Below, piece after piece: positions 35,901 to 43,442 of a stretch of DNA of 64,000 bases. The stretch lies in contig JAEWAQ010000070.1 in assembly GCA_023391635.1 (NCBI GenBank), positions 1 through 64,000 of the forward strand, in the 5' to 3' direction. How positions within the stretch are numbered: position 1 is the stretch's first letter; every line of letters begins with the position of its first letter. This DNA is from Bacillota bacterium. GTDB taxonomy: Bacteria > Bacillota > Bacilli > Paenibacillales > Paenibacillaceae. The notes beneath the pieces are model-generated. The model was not told the origin of the DNA. It did not search any database and was given only the letters and a program-made list of their open reading frames with translations. A program made the translations under genes and the position numbers.

Positions 35901-37764
35901 GGCCGTCGAGTTGAACTTCGCCGCGCAATCGGTGACGGAGGTGGAAAGCTCCGGACCTGCGGTGGATATGAGCGATGCGAGCTTGGCCTCTCTCACGATT
36001 AACGGCAAGCTGTTGACCGGGTTCTCTCCCGAGACTTTTTCCTATACGCATGTTTATACGAATAAAAAGCCGGTTCCTGTCCTCTCGTATGTGCTCAACT
36101 CGGCTGCCGCATCCGCCGAGGTCCATTACGATGGCGCCGTCCCCGGTGTGGCAACGGTGGAAGTGACGGCAGGAGACGGGACCGAGCGTACGTATGCGGT
36201 TTATCTGGAGCCATCTACGATTTTGCCCATTTACAGTGCGACCAGCAACGGGACGACGGGGTTCAATCCGGATCATGCCTATGATGATAATTTGGAAACT
36301 TACTGGTCGGCCAAGGTGGATCCGGTGTTGGCGACGGAAGGTAATCCTGCAGGGTATCCTTCCATCGTGTTCGATCTTCATGAGCTTCGAATGGTAAGTG
36401 AAGTCGGCATTAATTGGTACAGTGGGCCTGGCAGGCATTTTGTTTTTGATATGGAGGCTTCCAATGATGCTGTCAACTGGACGCCGATCTATTCGGGACA
36501 GAGCGACAGCGTCAGCGACGGAGAGGAAATCTATGATTTTGACGATGTGCAAGCGCGCTATATCCGCGTGATCGGACACGGTACGACGGCAAGTGTTTTC
36601 TTTAGCATCGATGAAATTTATATTTACCAGCCCAATGCGATCAAGAACAACACGGCAAGCTTGACGACGGCAGGCACTGCGAAGACGGCAGGCGAGCCCT
36701 TCCAGTTGGCAATTGGCGCCGCAAGCCTGGCAGACCCGTTCACGGTGCTGGATGTCACGGTTAGCTACGACCCGTCGCGTCTGGCGTTTGAGCTGACCGG
36801 CGATGCCGGCGCCGAGAAGTTGGCCGCGGGGGCGGTGGAAGCGCTGCGCACGGGTTGGGATCTTGTAAACAGCGAAGTGATCCCGGAACTCGGGAAAATC
36901 CGGCTGTTCCTGTATGCCGGCAGCGAGGCGAATGCAGCAACGGACAGCGGCCCGCTGTTCGCCCTGAAAGGCGCGGTGAAGGCGGATGCGCCGCTCGGCG
37001 CAGCGGCGGTGTCGCTGGATCAAGCGAGCGGTTCCATGGCTGGGGTCAGCCATGACTGGCAGGTGACTGGGGCAGCTGCGACGATCACGATCGCAGCGGT
37101 GAGCAAGGCCGAGCTTCAGTCGCGAATTGCTGCCGCGCAAAGCGCATACGAGGCGTCCAAGGAAGGCTCGGAACCGGGTGAGTATCCGGCTTCGGCGCGG
37201 ACAGCGCTATTGTCGGCAATCCAGGATGCGAACGCTGTGTTCGTTAACGGCACGGCAACCCAGGAGCAAGTGGACGCTGCAGTCGATGCGCTCGACACTG
37301 CGATCTCCACTTTCGCCGCCGCCGTCACCCCGGCGGAACCCGTGAATCGCGAGGCGCTCGACGCGCTGATCGCCACGGCGCAAAGCCGGGTTGACGCAGC
37401 TGTAGAAGGAACGAAGATCGGGCAGTACGCTGCCGGCGCGAAAGCGACGCTGCAGGCGGCGATCCAGGCGGCCAATGCTGCCGGCGCAGGCACGCAGGCC
37501 GCGGTGGACGCGGCGAAGGCGACGCTGCAGACAGCGCTCGATGCATTCGCCGGCAAGATCATCACGCTGATTCCGGGCGCAACGAAGGTCACGATTGCGG
37601 ACTTGTCGCTCTTGGTGAAATTCTATGGCCTGAAGAATACTGATGCCGGATGGGATCAAGTGGCAGCGGCTGATCTGAATGACACAGGCAAGATCGACAT
37701 TGCGGCTGTGGCGGCTGTGGCCCAGCTGATTTTGGACGACTGGCGGCAGCAGTACCAGCCATAA
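32944..37764 (+). CDS. Second giant secreted heparinase II/III-type lyase with cohesin-like and dockerin-like modules
   Basis: 1606 residues: signal peptide (1-34), CBM4/9-like domain (35-195), Big2 (193-272), cadherin/Big-like (275-365), heparinase-type toroid (370-720, from HPRLYLDASKIG; YWEYG and YLHNHMYISMGG are candidate active-site regions), beta-sandwich (723-1000, with GGGHEHPDANHFLLFANGEY), cadherin-like domain (1006-1094), F5/8C discoidin CBM32-like domain (1095-1229), cohesin-like (1236-1383), two FIVAR (1384-1543), dockerin-like tail (AADLNDTGKIDIAAVAAV). Start GTG 32944 follows GAAGGGAGGG; the frame extends 16 codons upstream without support. The last 1.1 kb are nearly the same as in lyase 1. 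Confidence 0.85.
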   Translation: MKRFIIFILMIAMIAGPLAAGNMMFHPKSAGAAGVNLLVNGSYEAGIGAPWSLYSAQSSDTYSVTVDDDQHKRGTKSVKISVQSGTSVTMYQAVNITEGQSYKYSTWVKKQDSGSSARVSYSFRNAANEVITPPGFINLSPLPTAVEDEKGWVPIEVVFTAPSQTAVFVVGNFATAGTTWYDDAQLVEWHSVTGLSLDKAEETIAIGGTLQINATVQPADATNPSVTWTSSNSGVAAVDQSGNVRGISGGTAIITAKTDENGFEQQCIVQVGTNSDITVQHDSVATQIGVPVSGQVAASDANGHDLTYSLAVPAANGVAVVSSDGSWTYTPNNGYYGQDDFRVGVDDAHGNYTFSIVTVAVETLADTLQDFEGVHPRLYLDASKIGQLKSAVQPGGTHASLWNEFRQMVDGQLAENVPAYYADPSEEELWERDVANKTVNFAFAYLLSGEDQYKEAAVEWALASSSYPTWGRSGDLTNASLAAGHQLFSVAIVYDWLYDELDAGTKNTLLTALKAHGDEMYKKATGQPFNGRTVKVFSGSAYLHNHMYISMGGLSAAAMAIFDEDSDAVDWFGYTMSAFGKTESLLADDGASHEGYPYWEYGTEWMIKYAKLAEKFVGSHMLQNEWFKNAGAYVAYSMLGENDWRFNSNFLSLGDTEGINYAGPDHILRVLAAEHQDGLAQWMANRVAEEHVNTRSAEWLGILYYDPTVEATPVGSRPTMHWFDNIDLVVSRSDWSGDESIVAFKSGPPQGHKELDYPGNFGGGHEHPDANHFLLFANGEYLIRDDGYADKWTSNHNTLLINGSGQLGEGARWFDNGISKAARSEASMLKAISEDGFDYMLGDATSAYPSSTGLIKYQRHLIFLKPDILIVVDDIETAAPQDLELRYFPESETIQTLPDGDYLLTSPNNALRFQALAADGAAVSADKVAYKSDKFTGNRLALRVRGDDKQTLLTAVAFSWSKDTALPTDITLDQQGDVWKFEAGGKAVELNFAAQSVTEVESSGPAVDMSDASLASLTINGKLLTGFSPETFSYTHVYTNKKPVPVLSYVLNSAAASAEVHYDGAVPGVATVEVTAGDGTERTYAVYLEPSTILPIYSATSNGTTGFNPDHAYDDNLETYWSAKVDPVLATEGNPAGYPSIVFDLHELRMVSEVGINWYSGPGRHFVFDMEASNDAVNWTPIYSGQSDSVSDGEEIYDFDDVQARYIRVIGHGTTASVFFSIDEIYIYQPNAIKNNTASLTTAGTAKTAGEPFQLAIGAASLADPFTVLDVTVSYDPSRLAFELTGDAGAEKLAAGAVEALRTGWDLVNSEVIPELGKIRLFLYAGSEANAATDSGPLFALKGAVKADAPLGAAAVSLDQASGSMAGVSHDWQVTGAAATITIAAVSKAELQSRIAAAQSAYEASKEGSEPGEYPASARTALLSAIQDANAVFVNGTATQEQVDAAVDALDTAISTFAAAVTPAEPVNREALDALIATAQSRVDAAVEGTKIGQYAAGAKATLQAAIQAANAAGAGTQAAVDAAKATLQTALDAFAGKIITLIPGATKVTIADLSLLVKFYGLKNTDAGWDQVAAADLNDTGKIDIAAVAAVAQLILDDWRQQYQP

Positions 37765-37895
37765 CTCGCCTAACAGCACGAATAATGGCAGGCCGGGAAC
37801 AGGCGCATCGCGACTGCCTCCCGGCTATTGCCGTAGACAAGGAGGAAGCAAGGGGACGGGAAGGGCAAGAGCAGGGATTAGGCTGCCAAGAAAGG
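37765..37895 (+). pseudogene. Decayed copy of the intergenic region and first codons of the SLH-anchor gene
   Basis: From the lyase 2 stop onward the sequence parallels the region after lyase 1: the hairpin (GCCGGGA...TCCCGGC), GCTATTGCCGTAGACAAGGA with its ribosome binding site, and about 30 bases of the anchor gene start. The start codon ATG (30933) corresponds to ACG (37856-37858). Similarity ends near 37890. This is the stump of a duplicated anchor gene. Confidence 0.65.
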
Positions 37896-38044
37896 AGGTG
37901 CAAATCAAGCGAGACCCGGCGAACGACTCTACATTACGCTAGCTGCATGACTCGGATGAGGAAGGAGGTTTTGAAGCCGCTTTACTCAAGGTGTATGCAT
38001 CTGGAAAGTCGCGTGTCAAACCCATTTTAATGGAGGTATTGCGT
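37896..38044. other. Intergenic stretch before the second jelly-roll gene
   Basis: It holds two unused purine-rich ribosome-binding-like sites (AAAGGAGGTG near 37891-37900 and AAGGAGG near 37962) but no recognised gene or promoter. A 19-codon frame from TTG after the second site ends at 38030. It could be a leader peptide, but nothing else supports it. Confidence 0.3.
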
Positions 38045-39163
38045 ATGCGATTCAAGAAAATGCATATTGGACTTATAGTGATCGCGTTATGTTTGATTCT
38101 CGGGTCAGTGCAAATCATGCCCAAGGAAGCTAAAGCAACTGCAGGCGTCCAGTATTACTATAGCTTTGAAGATAACGAGTATTCGGGGAAGACATCTTAT
38201 CCATCCGTTACGACTTCGTACCAAGCCACAGAGTACAAGTGGAATAATCAGCACCCATGGAATACGATCGAATTCCAGAAATGGAACATCGAATCGACGG
38301 GTAACTTTATCAACTCTATTGGTCTGCAAGGGACGGCACAAGCGCCATTTAGACAGCCGACGTATGCGAGAGACGGGACTTACAGCTTAAGATTGTGGGA
38401 TAATGTCGGCACTCCCGACCCGAATGGCATTCATGCTACCGATACGGCGGATCGTTCGCAGTTTCAGTTAATCCCGGACGGGCAAGACGGGTTTCATCAC
38501 CTTAACGAATTTTATGTCGGGTTCAGTATGAAGATCCCGCTACCCACTTTGGACCCGTATGATCATTTTGCCCTCAACGAAGATGGCCAGTGGGTTCTAT
38601 TGTACAATCTTCACACTTATCCCGGTGAAGCCTCCTTTTCCATTAATTTGGCGTCTGCAACATCCAATAGTGTGACATCGACGGACGTACTATTAAAAGG
38701 AACAGCGTGGACATTGAATTGTAAGGATGCAAGCCAAAATAATTGTAAAAATACAAAAAAAGAGGCATTATTTACTTCGCGCATGACTCGAGGTGTCTGG
38801 TATGATTTTTTAATTCAAACAAGAATGAGTGATAGAGATGTACCATCCCCGATTGCTGGACACGTGTATGTGCGGATGAAGAGAGCAGATGAGAAATGGG
38901 ATACTAATCCAAATGATGGCGTCGATCAATATGGTCATATGGTGTTTTCCTATACAGGGCCAGTCGGCTATGCGGTACTAGATCCTTCAGATGTGAGATA
39001 CTACCCCTTTATTAATATTTATCGCAGCCAGCACCCGTTTCCGCAAAGCGGCAGCGATCATACGCGCGATAATAAACATGTGATTTATGTGGATGAAGTT
39101 CGGGTTGGAACGGATGGCGGCGGGGGGCCGGGCGCAGTAATTGTGCCAGGTTCGTTTAAATAG
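38045..39163 (+). CDS. Secreted jelly-roll protein, probable polysaccharide lyase (second)
   Basis: 372 residues: signal peptide (1-about 30, ending AKATA), then a concanavalin A-like jelly-roll with DRSQFQLIPDG, HHLNEFYVGFSMKIPLP and the final strand HVIYVDEVRVGTDG. The start ATG 38045 follows TGGAGG; upstream in-frame codons would precede the signal peptide. It is the last gene of the lyase series and is followed by a strong terminator. The overall layout matches the 32028 protein but identity is low. Codon use is more AT-rich than in the giant lyases next to it. Confidence 0.65.
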   Translation: MRFKKMHIGLIVIALCLILGSVQIMPKEAKATAGVQYYYSFEDNEYSGKTSYPSVTTSYQATEYKWNNQHPWNTIEFQKWNIESTGNFINSIGLQGTAQAPFRQPTYARDGTYSLRLWDNVGTPDPNGIHATDTADRSQFQLIPDGQDGFHHLNEFYVGFSMKIPLPTLDPYDHFALNEDGQWVLLYNLHTYPGEASFSINLASATSNSVTSTDVLLKGTAWTLNCKDASQNNCKNTKKEALFTSRMTRGVWYDFLIQTRMSDRDVPSPIAGHVYVRMKRADEKWDTNPNDGVDQYGHMVFSYTGPVGYAVLDPSDVRYYPFINIYRSQHPFPQSGSDHTRDNKHVIYVDEVRVGTDGGGGPGAVIVPGSFK

Positions 39164-39171
39164 TCAGGGTG

Positions 39172-39212
39172 TCACCCAAGCAATCCTGGCGATTGCTTGG
39201 GTGATTTCTTCT
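39172..39212 (+). terminator. Intrinsic terminator closing the polysaccharide island
   Basis: A perfect 14-bp stem (39172-39185 with 39191-39204), a 5-base loop, then TTTCTTCT. It ends the lyase transcript just before the right flanking repeat. Confidence 0.85.
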
Positions 39213-39221
39213 AATTAGCCT

Positions 39222-39290
39222 GCAAGTATAGGGATACCGGCAGGATAGAAGAGCAGATTTATGTGAATATTTAACACCTTTACGGGTTGG
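39222..39290 (+). repeat. Right copy of the direct repeat flanking the polysaccharide island
   Basis: 39243-39290 matches 11226-11273 at 43 of 48 positions, same orientation, with the extra GCAAGTATAG identity at 39222-39231. It lies between the island terminator and the promoter region of the cysteine-synthase-like gene. A consensus TATAAT follows at 39315-39320. Confidence 0.75.
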
Positions 39291-39354
39291 CGGCCAGCCG
39301 TATGAATACGAATGTATAATATAAGGTACTAAATATGTTTGGAGATGATCGATC

Positions 39355-40314
39355 ATGCACGACAAAGTATTGAATCATGCTTATGAAGTCATTGGCAATA
39401 CGCCTATGGTTCGATTGTCGCGAATGACGGAAGGGCTGGAAGGCAACATCTATGCGAAGCTGGATTACTTGAATCCCGGATTCAGCAAGAAAGACAGGGC
39501 GGCATTGCAGATGATCGTCGAGGCGGAAGAAAGCGGTGAGCTCGCCCCTGGGCAGACAGTGATTGAACTGACCAGCGGCAATACCGGAACGGGCTTGGCG
39601 ATTGTTTGCGGAGGCAAGGGGTACCCTTTTATCGCGGTCATGTCCAAGGGCAATTCGCAGGAAAGGGCGAGAATGATGAAAGCCCTGGGTGCGGAGGTTG
39701 TGTTGGTCGATCAGGCCCCGGGCTCCATCCCCGGACAAGTGTCGGGAAGAGATCTTGAACTGGTGGAAGAGACAACGCGGTTGCTGGCAGAGCAGCGAAA
39801 GGCTTTCCGTGCAGACCAGTTCAACCTGTGGGGCAATGTCCATTCCCATGAGAAGTATACGGCAGAAGAAATGTGGAAACAGACACAAGGCGAAATAGAT
39901 GTTTTTGTCGATTTTGCCGGAACAGGAGGTACGTTCGTAGGGTGCGCAAGAGGATTGAAGATGCACAAGTCCACAATCCGTTGTTATCTCGTGGAACCGC
40001 AGACAGCTCCGTATCTGGCCGGCAAACCGGTAACAAATCCCGGTCATCGCATCCAGGGCGGCGGATATTCCATGAATCTGCCATTTGCGAATGAGCCTGC
40101 ATTGATCGAGGACTACATACAGGTTTCCGATGCGGAAGCGATCCAGGCGGCAAGAGATCTGGCGCAAAAAGAAGGCATCTTTGCCGGTTTTTCATCCGGA
40201 GCCAACGTTGCGTCAGCGTTAAAGTTACTGCGAGGCAAAGAATGCGGCGCTAACATTGTACTCATGATCAATGACTCCGGTTTAAAATATTTAAGCACCG
40301 ATTTGTACGAATGA
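39355..40314 (+). CDS. Cysteine synthase-like PLP-dependent enzyme
   Basis: 319 residues of the fold-type II beta-family: YEVIGNTPMVRLSRM, the PLP lysine in PGFSKKDRAAL, the substrate loop TSGNTG and the phosphate loop GTGGTFVG. The canonical P-x-x-S-x-KDR motif is slightly altered. It could make cysteine or a related beta-substituted amino acid. ATG follows TTTGGAGATGATC. It stands first in a run with an MFS transporter, a GntR regulator and a 2-hydroxyacid dehydrogenase, which suggests a dedicated catabolic or biosynthetic role rather than housekeeping cysteine synthesis. Confidence 0.8.
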   Translation: MHDKVLNHAYEVIGNTPMVRLSRMTEGLEGNIYAKLDYLNPGFSKKDRAALQMIVEAEESGELAPGQTVIELTSGNTGTGLAIVCGGKGYPFIAVMSKGNSQERARMMKALGAEVVLVDQAPGSIPGQVSGRDLELVEETTRLLAEQRKAFRADQFNLWGNVHSHEKYTAEEMWKQTQGEIDVFVDFAGTGGTFVGCARGLKMHKSTIRCYLVEPQTAPYLAGKPVTNPGHRIQGGGYSMNLPFANEPALIEDYIQVSDAEAIQAARDLAQKEGIFAGFSSGANVASALKLLRGKECGANIVLMINDSGLKYLSTDLYE

Positions 40315-40368
40315 ATAAGAGAAGTGCGAGGCTTGTCTGGATGCCGGTCATGTGTGTCCTTCCAAGGC

Positions 40369-40395
40369 TTGACAGCGAGTGAAACGGAGTATACT
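40369..40395 (+). promoter_or_regulatory. Promoter before the MFS gene
   Basis: TTGACA (40369-40374) and TATACT (40390-40395) with a 15-base spacer, or TACTCT at 17 bases. It suggests that the MFS-GntR-dehydrogenase genes can be transcribed apart from the PLP enzyme gene. Confidence 0.5.
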
Positions 40396-40443
40396 CTATT
40401 TATTAGATGAACAAAATTGTAGTACAATTAGGAGAATGGAATT

Positions 40444-41646
40444 GTGCAGTCGACGGCATTGGAAAAGTTGGATCGGAAATTTCTCGTTGTAATCATTCTT
40501 ACATGTATCGTCGCAGGAGCAACACAGGGACTATTGTTGCCTCTGCTTTCTTATTTGATGGAGACCCAAGGAGTATCCTCCTCCTTGAACGGGTTCAACT
40601 CCAGCGCGATTTTCATTGGCATATTGTGCACATCCTTGCTGATTGAAAGACCGGTGCGTCGATTCGGCTACAAGCCGGTCATTCTTATAGGGGCAACTGC
40701 AATCACGGTGACGCTTGTTTTATATCCGCTCTGGACGAACATGCACTTTTGGTTTGCGGTCCGGTTATTTACCGGGGCAGGCGTCACGGCCTTGCATTAC
40801 ACGGCCCAGCAATGGATCATGGCCGACTCGCCTGCTCATTTGCGCGGGAAATATATATCCATGTACGGCATGGCGTACGGCGCTGGATTCGGCATCGGGC
40901 CGCAGGGGGTTAATTTGTTGTCGTTCGGACTGTATACGCCGTTCATTTGTGCCGCACTTTTGTTGTCAGTTTGCATCGTGTTTACTTTGCGCGTAAAAAA
41001 TGATTGGCCGATGCGAGGACCTACCGCTGAAGAAAACGGAAGCGGAAGGTATTGGACGACGTTGCGGCTAGGTTTGCTTGCGCTAATACCGATATCGCTT
41101 TATGGCTTCATGGAGTCCATACTGACGGGCAGTTTCACCGTCTTCGGCGCGCATACAGGAATGACGCCCGAATGGGTAGCGGTCTGTTTATCCGTATTCC
41201 TCGGCTCCAGTCTGATCTTGCAAATTCAACTTGGCATGCTGGGTGACAAATACGGCCGAAAGCGCGTTCTGATGACCGTTATGAGCATCGGCGGCGTCCT
41301 GTTCATTCTGGTGCCCTTCGTTGTACATCTCAAGTTCGTTTTATTGGCTTTATTTGCAATCAACGGAGCGCTGGTCGGATCCATCAGTTCCCTTGGCGTA
41401 AGCTATGGCGTCGATCTCCTGCCGAAGCATTTGCTTCCGACCTTGGGCGTCACGTGGGCTCTCGGCTCCGGCTTGGCGTCCATAGCCGGTCCGAATGTGG
41501 GTGGCATAGCGATTCAGTTCATAGCGCCGGGCGCAATGTTCTATATACTCGGCGGTGTATTTATCGGTTATGTCATCCTTGCCGCTTTCTATCAACCGGG
41601 AAGGATCGAAGAACACGCCAAATCGACGACGGAGGGGTTCAACTGA
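40444..41646 (+). CDS. MFS transporter
   Basis: A 400-residue major facilitator protein with about 12 membrane segments. The loop 2-3 region (RPVRRFGYKPVILIG) and the matching second-half signature (GDKYGRKRVLMTVMSIGG) are visible. Start GTG 40444 follows TTAGGAGA. It resembles drug or metabolite exporters; the substrate is unknown. Its stop is 1 base before the GntR start, so the two are tightly coupled. Confidence 0.85.
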   Translation: MQSTALEKLDRKFLVVIILTCIVAGATQGLLLPLLSYLMETQGVSSSLNGFNSSAIFIGILCTSLLIERPVRRFGYKPVILIGATAITVTLVLYPLWTNMHFWFAVRLFTGAGVTALHYTAQQWIMADSPAHLRGKYISMYGMAYGAGFGIGPQGVNLLSFGLYTPFICAALLLSVCIVFTLRVKNDWPMRGPTAEENGSGRYWTTLRLGLLALIPISLYGFMESILTGSFTVFGAHTGMTPEWVAVCLSVFLGSSLILQIQLGMLGDKYGRKRVLMTVMSIGGVLFILVPFVVHLKFVLLALFAINGALVGSISSLGVSYGVDLLPKHLLPTLGVTWALGSGLASIAGPNVGGIAIQFIAPGAMFYILGGVFIGYVILAAFYQPGRIEEHAKSTTEGFN

Positions 41647-41647
41647 T

Positions 41648-42331
41648 ATGGATAAATCAAGAGAGACGATGGAAGCGTTCATTTATCAAGAATTGCGAAA
41701 CTCCATCCTGCAGCGAAAGCTGGCACCGGGCAATCAATTGGTGGAAAACATCATTTCCGAAAAGCTGAACGTCAGTCGGACGCCGATTCGCGGGGCGATT
41801 CAGAAGCTTGCCAAGGAAGGGCTCGTCAATATGGTTCCGAACCGCGGAGCATTCGTGATCCAACCGACCAAGGATGAAATTATCCAGGCCTACCAGCTTC
41901 GCGTGGAATTGGAAGGCTTGGCGGCCGCACTTGCGGTGGATCATATGGAGGATGCGGATTTTGAGCGGATGCAACAGTTGTGCGAGCAGGAAGCAAAGTC
42001 GTTTCGAGATTCCGATCTGGCGGCCTACTTGCAAATTAACAAGTCGTTTCACATGGCATACATCGGCAAGTGCGGCAATCGGTTCTTGATCGAATATGCC
42101 GAGAAGCTGATCGATCAAACGAATATTTATTTGATTTTGTTCGAAATGATGTTTTACCATGTGCAGCCGGAGTCGGCCCCTGGAGCTGTCGAACACAAAG
42201 AGCTTATCCAATTGTTCAAAGACGGGAATAAACGGCTGGTGAAGAAGAAAGTTCGCACTCACATCGGCAATGCACTGAACAATTTGAAAATCGAAAATGT
42301 GCAGTTTCGCAATCTTTCGGACTTATTTTGA
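41648..42331 (+). CDS. GntR-family regulator, FCD subgroup (second)
   Basis: 227 residues: winged helix (about 5-72, ISEKLNVSRTPIRGAIQKL) and FCD domain (about 78-215, including VELEGLAAALAVDHM and INKSFHMAYIGKCGNRFL with likely metal-ligand His). ATG 41648 follows GGAGGGG within the end of the MFS gene; the longer frame from 41555 lies inside that gene. It likely controls the flanking MFS and dehydrogenase genes. It is only distantly similar to the GntR regulator at 311. Confidence 0.88.
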   Translation: MDKSRETMEAFIYQELRNSILQRKLAPGNQLVENIISEKLNVSRTPIRGAIQKLAKEGLVNMVPNRGAFVIQPTKDEIIQAYQLRVELEGLAAALAVDHMEDADFERMQQLCEQEAKSFRDSDLAAYLQINKSFHMAYIGKCGNRFLIEYAEKLIDQTNIYLILFEMMFYHVQPESAPGAVEHKELIQLFKDGNKRLVKKKVRTHIGNALNNLKIENVQFRNLSDLF

Positions 42332-42357
42332 CTTGGCGGGAAGGCGGTAGAAAGATC

Positions 42358-43353
42358 ATGAATATTTTGGTGACCATGCCAGACGACAAAATTAGAGAAA
42401 CTTTCATTCCGCAGGAAATACGTTGGCAACTCGAACGTTTGGGCAACGTTGTCTGGAATCAGTCCTGCGAACAATTCAGCGAGCATGAGCTGAAAACTCG
42501 CCTCAAGGATGCGGAAGTATGCCTGACGGGTTGGGGTTGCCCCCTTATGGACGCGCAGATTTTGGAGCATGCCTCCGGCTTGAAGCTTATTGCGCATACC
42601 GGCGGCAGCGTGGCATCTTTGGTAAGCGATGCCGTATACGACAAGGGGATCAAAGTGATCAGCGGGAATGAGCTGTATGCAGAATCGGTAGCGGAGGGCG
42701 TAATCGGTTACGTTCTTGCCTCCTTGAGAGAGTTGCCGTATTTCGATCGCGAGATGAAGGAAGGCAGATGGAAGTCGGAATCGTCCTTTAACGAAGGGCT
42801 GCTGGATCAGACGTTGGGCTTGGTCGGATTCGGCATGGTCGCCCGCTCCCTCGTTCGGATGCTGGCGCCGTTCCGCGTGCAAGTGAAAGTATTTGCCCGG
42901 CCGGAAGACGAACCGGCATTGAGAGCGCACGGGGTGCAAGCAGCGAGTCTGGAAGAGGTGTTCACCACATGCAAAATCATATCCCTGCATGTTCCGAGTC
43001 TGCCCCAGACGTATCATATGATTGATGCCAGGCTGCTTGCCATGATTCCGTCCGGCGCCATCCTGATCAATACCGCAAGAGGAAGCGTTATCGATGAGAA
43101 GGCCATGGTACTGGAATTGAAGACAGGTCGGTTCAAGGCGGTATTGGACGTTTTTGAACAGGAGCCGTTGCCGTCGGACAGTGAATTGAGGCAGCTGCCG
43201 AATGCCATCCTCATTCCCCACATGGCAGGTCCGACGATCGACAGAAGAAAATACGTTACGTTAAGCCTGATGGAAGATATCAAGCGATTCTATGCAGGTG
43301 AGCCGTTGCGTCACGAAATCGACAGGCAATATGCCGCCAAGATGACCCGGTAG
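42358..43353 (+). CDS. D-isomer-specific 2-hydroxyacid dehydrogenase
   Basis: 331 residues with the NAD-binding motif GLVGFGMVARSL (about 155-166) and the catalytic set Arg in INTARGSVIDE, Glu in DVFEQEPLP and His in IPHMAGP. It reduces a 2-oxo acid or oxidises a D-2-hydroxyacid in the cytoplasm. ATG 42358 follows AAGGCGG; the open frame begins 10 codons earlier. Last gene of the MFS-GntR-dehydrogenase run, 26 bp after the regulator. The exact substrate is unknown; phosphoglycerate and hydroxypyruvate relatives are possible. Confidence 0.85.
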   Translation: MNILVTMPDDKIRETFIPQEIRWQLERLGNVVWNQSCEQFSEHELKTRLKDAEVCLTGWGCPLMDAQILEHASGLKLIAHTGGSVASLVSDAVYDKGIKVISGNELYAESVAEGVIGYVLASLRELPYFDREMKEGRWKSESSFNEGLLDQTLGLVGFGMVARSLVRMLAPFRVQVKVFARPEDEPALRAHGVQAASLEEVFTTCKIISLHVPSLPQTYHMIDARLLAMIPSGAILINTARGSVIDEKAMVLELKTGRFKAVLDVFEQEPLPSDSELRQLPNAILIPHMAGPTIDRRKYVTLSLMEDIKRFYAGEPLRHEIDRQYAAKMTR

Positions 43354-43371
43354 CCTGTTAAGACCAGTACG

Positions 43372-43413
43372 GTTGACAAACAATTCAATGCATGATATCT
43401 TTAATTCAAGATA
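43372..43413 (+). promoter_or_regulatory. mhqR: mhqR promoter with overlapping MhqR-type operator
   Basis: TTGACA (43372-43377) and TATCTT (about 43396-43401) are about 17 bases apart. The -10 sits in an almost perfect dyad, TATCTTTAATTCAAGATA (43396-43413), which resembles the Bacillus subtilis MhqR box (ATCT-n-GAATTC-n-AGAT type). Repression by the encoded MarR-family protein is likely. Confidence 0.65.
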
Positions 43414-43442
43414 ATTAATTTGAAGATATTAGAGGTGATGAC

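Noticed and set aside
35491..37140. 549-codon open frame on the minus strand inside lyase 2
   Set aside because: Antisense of a clearly coding frame with signal peptide, catalytic and binding domains. The minus-strand translation is rich in Arg/His/Cys without any recognisable motif, and it has no ribosome binding site.
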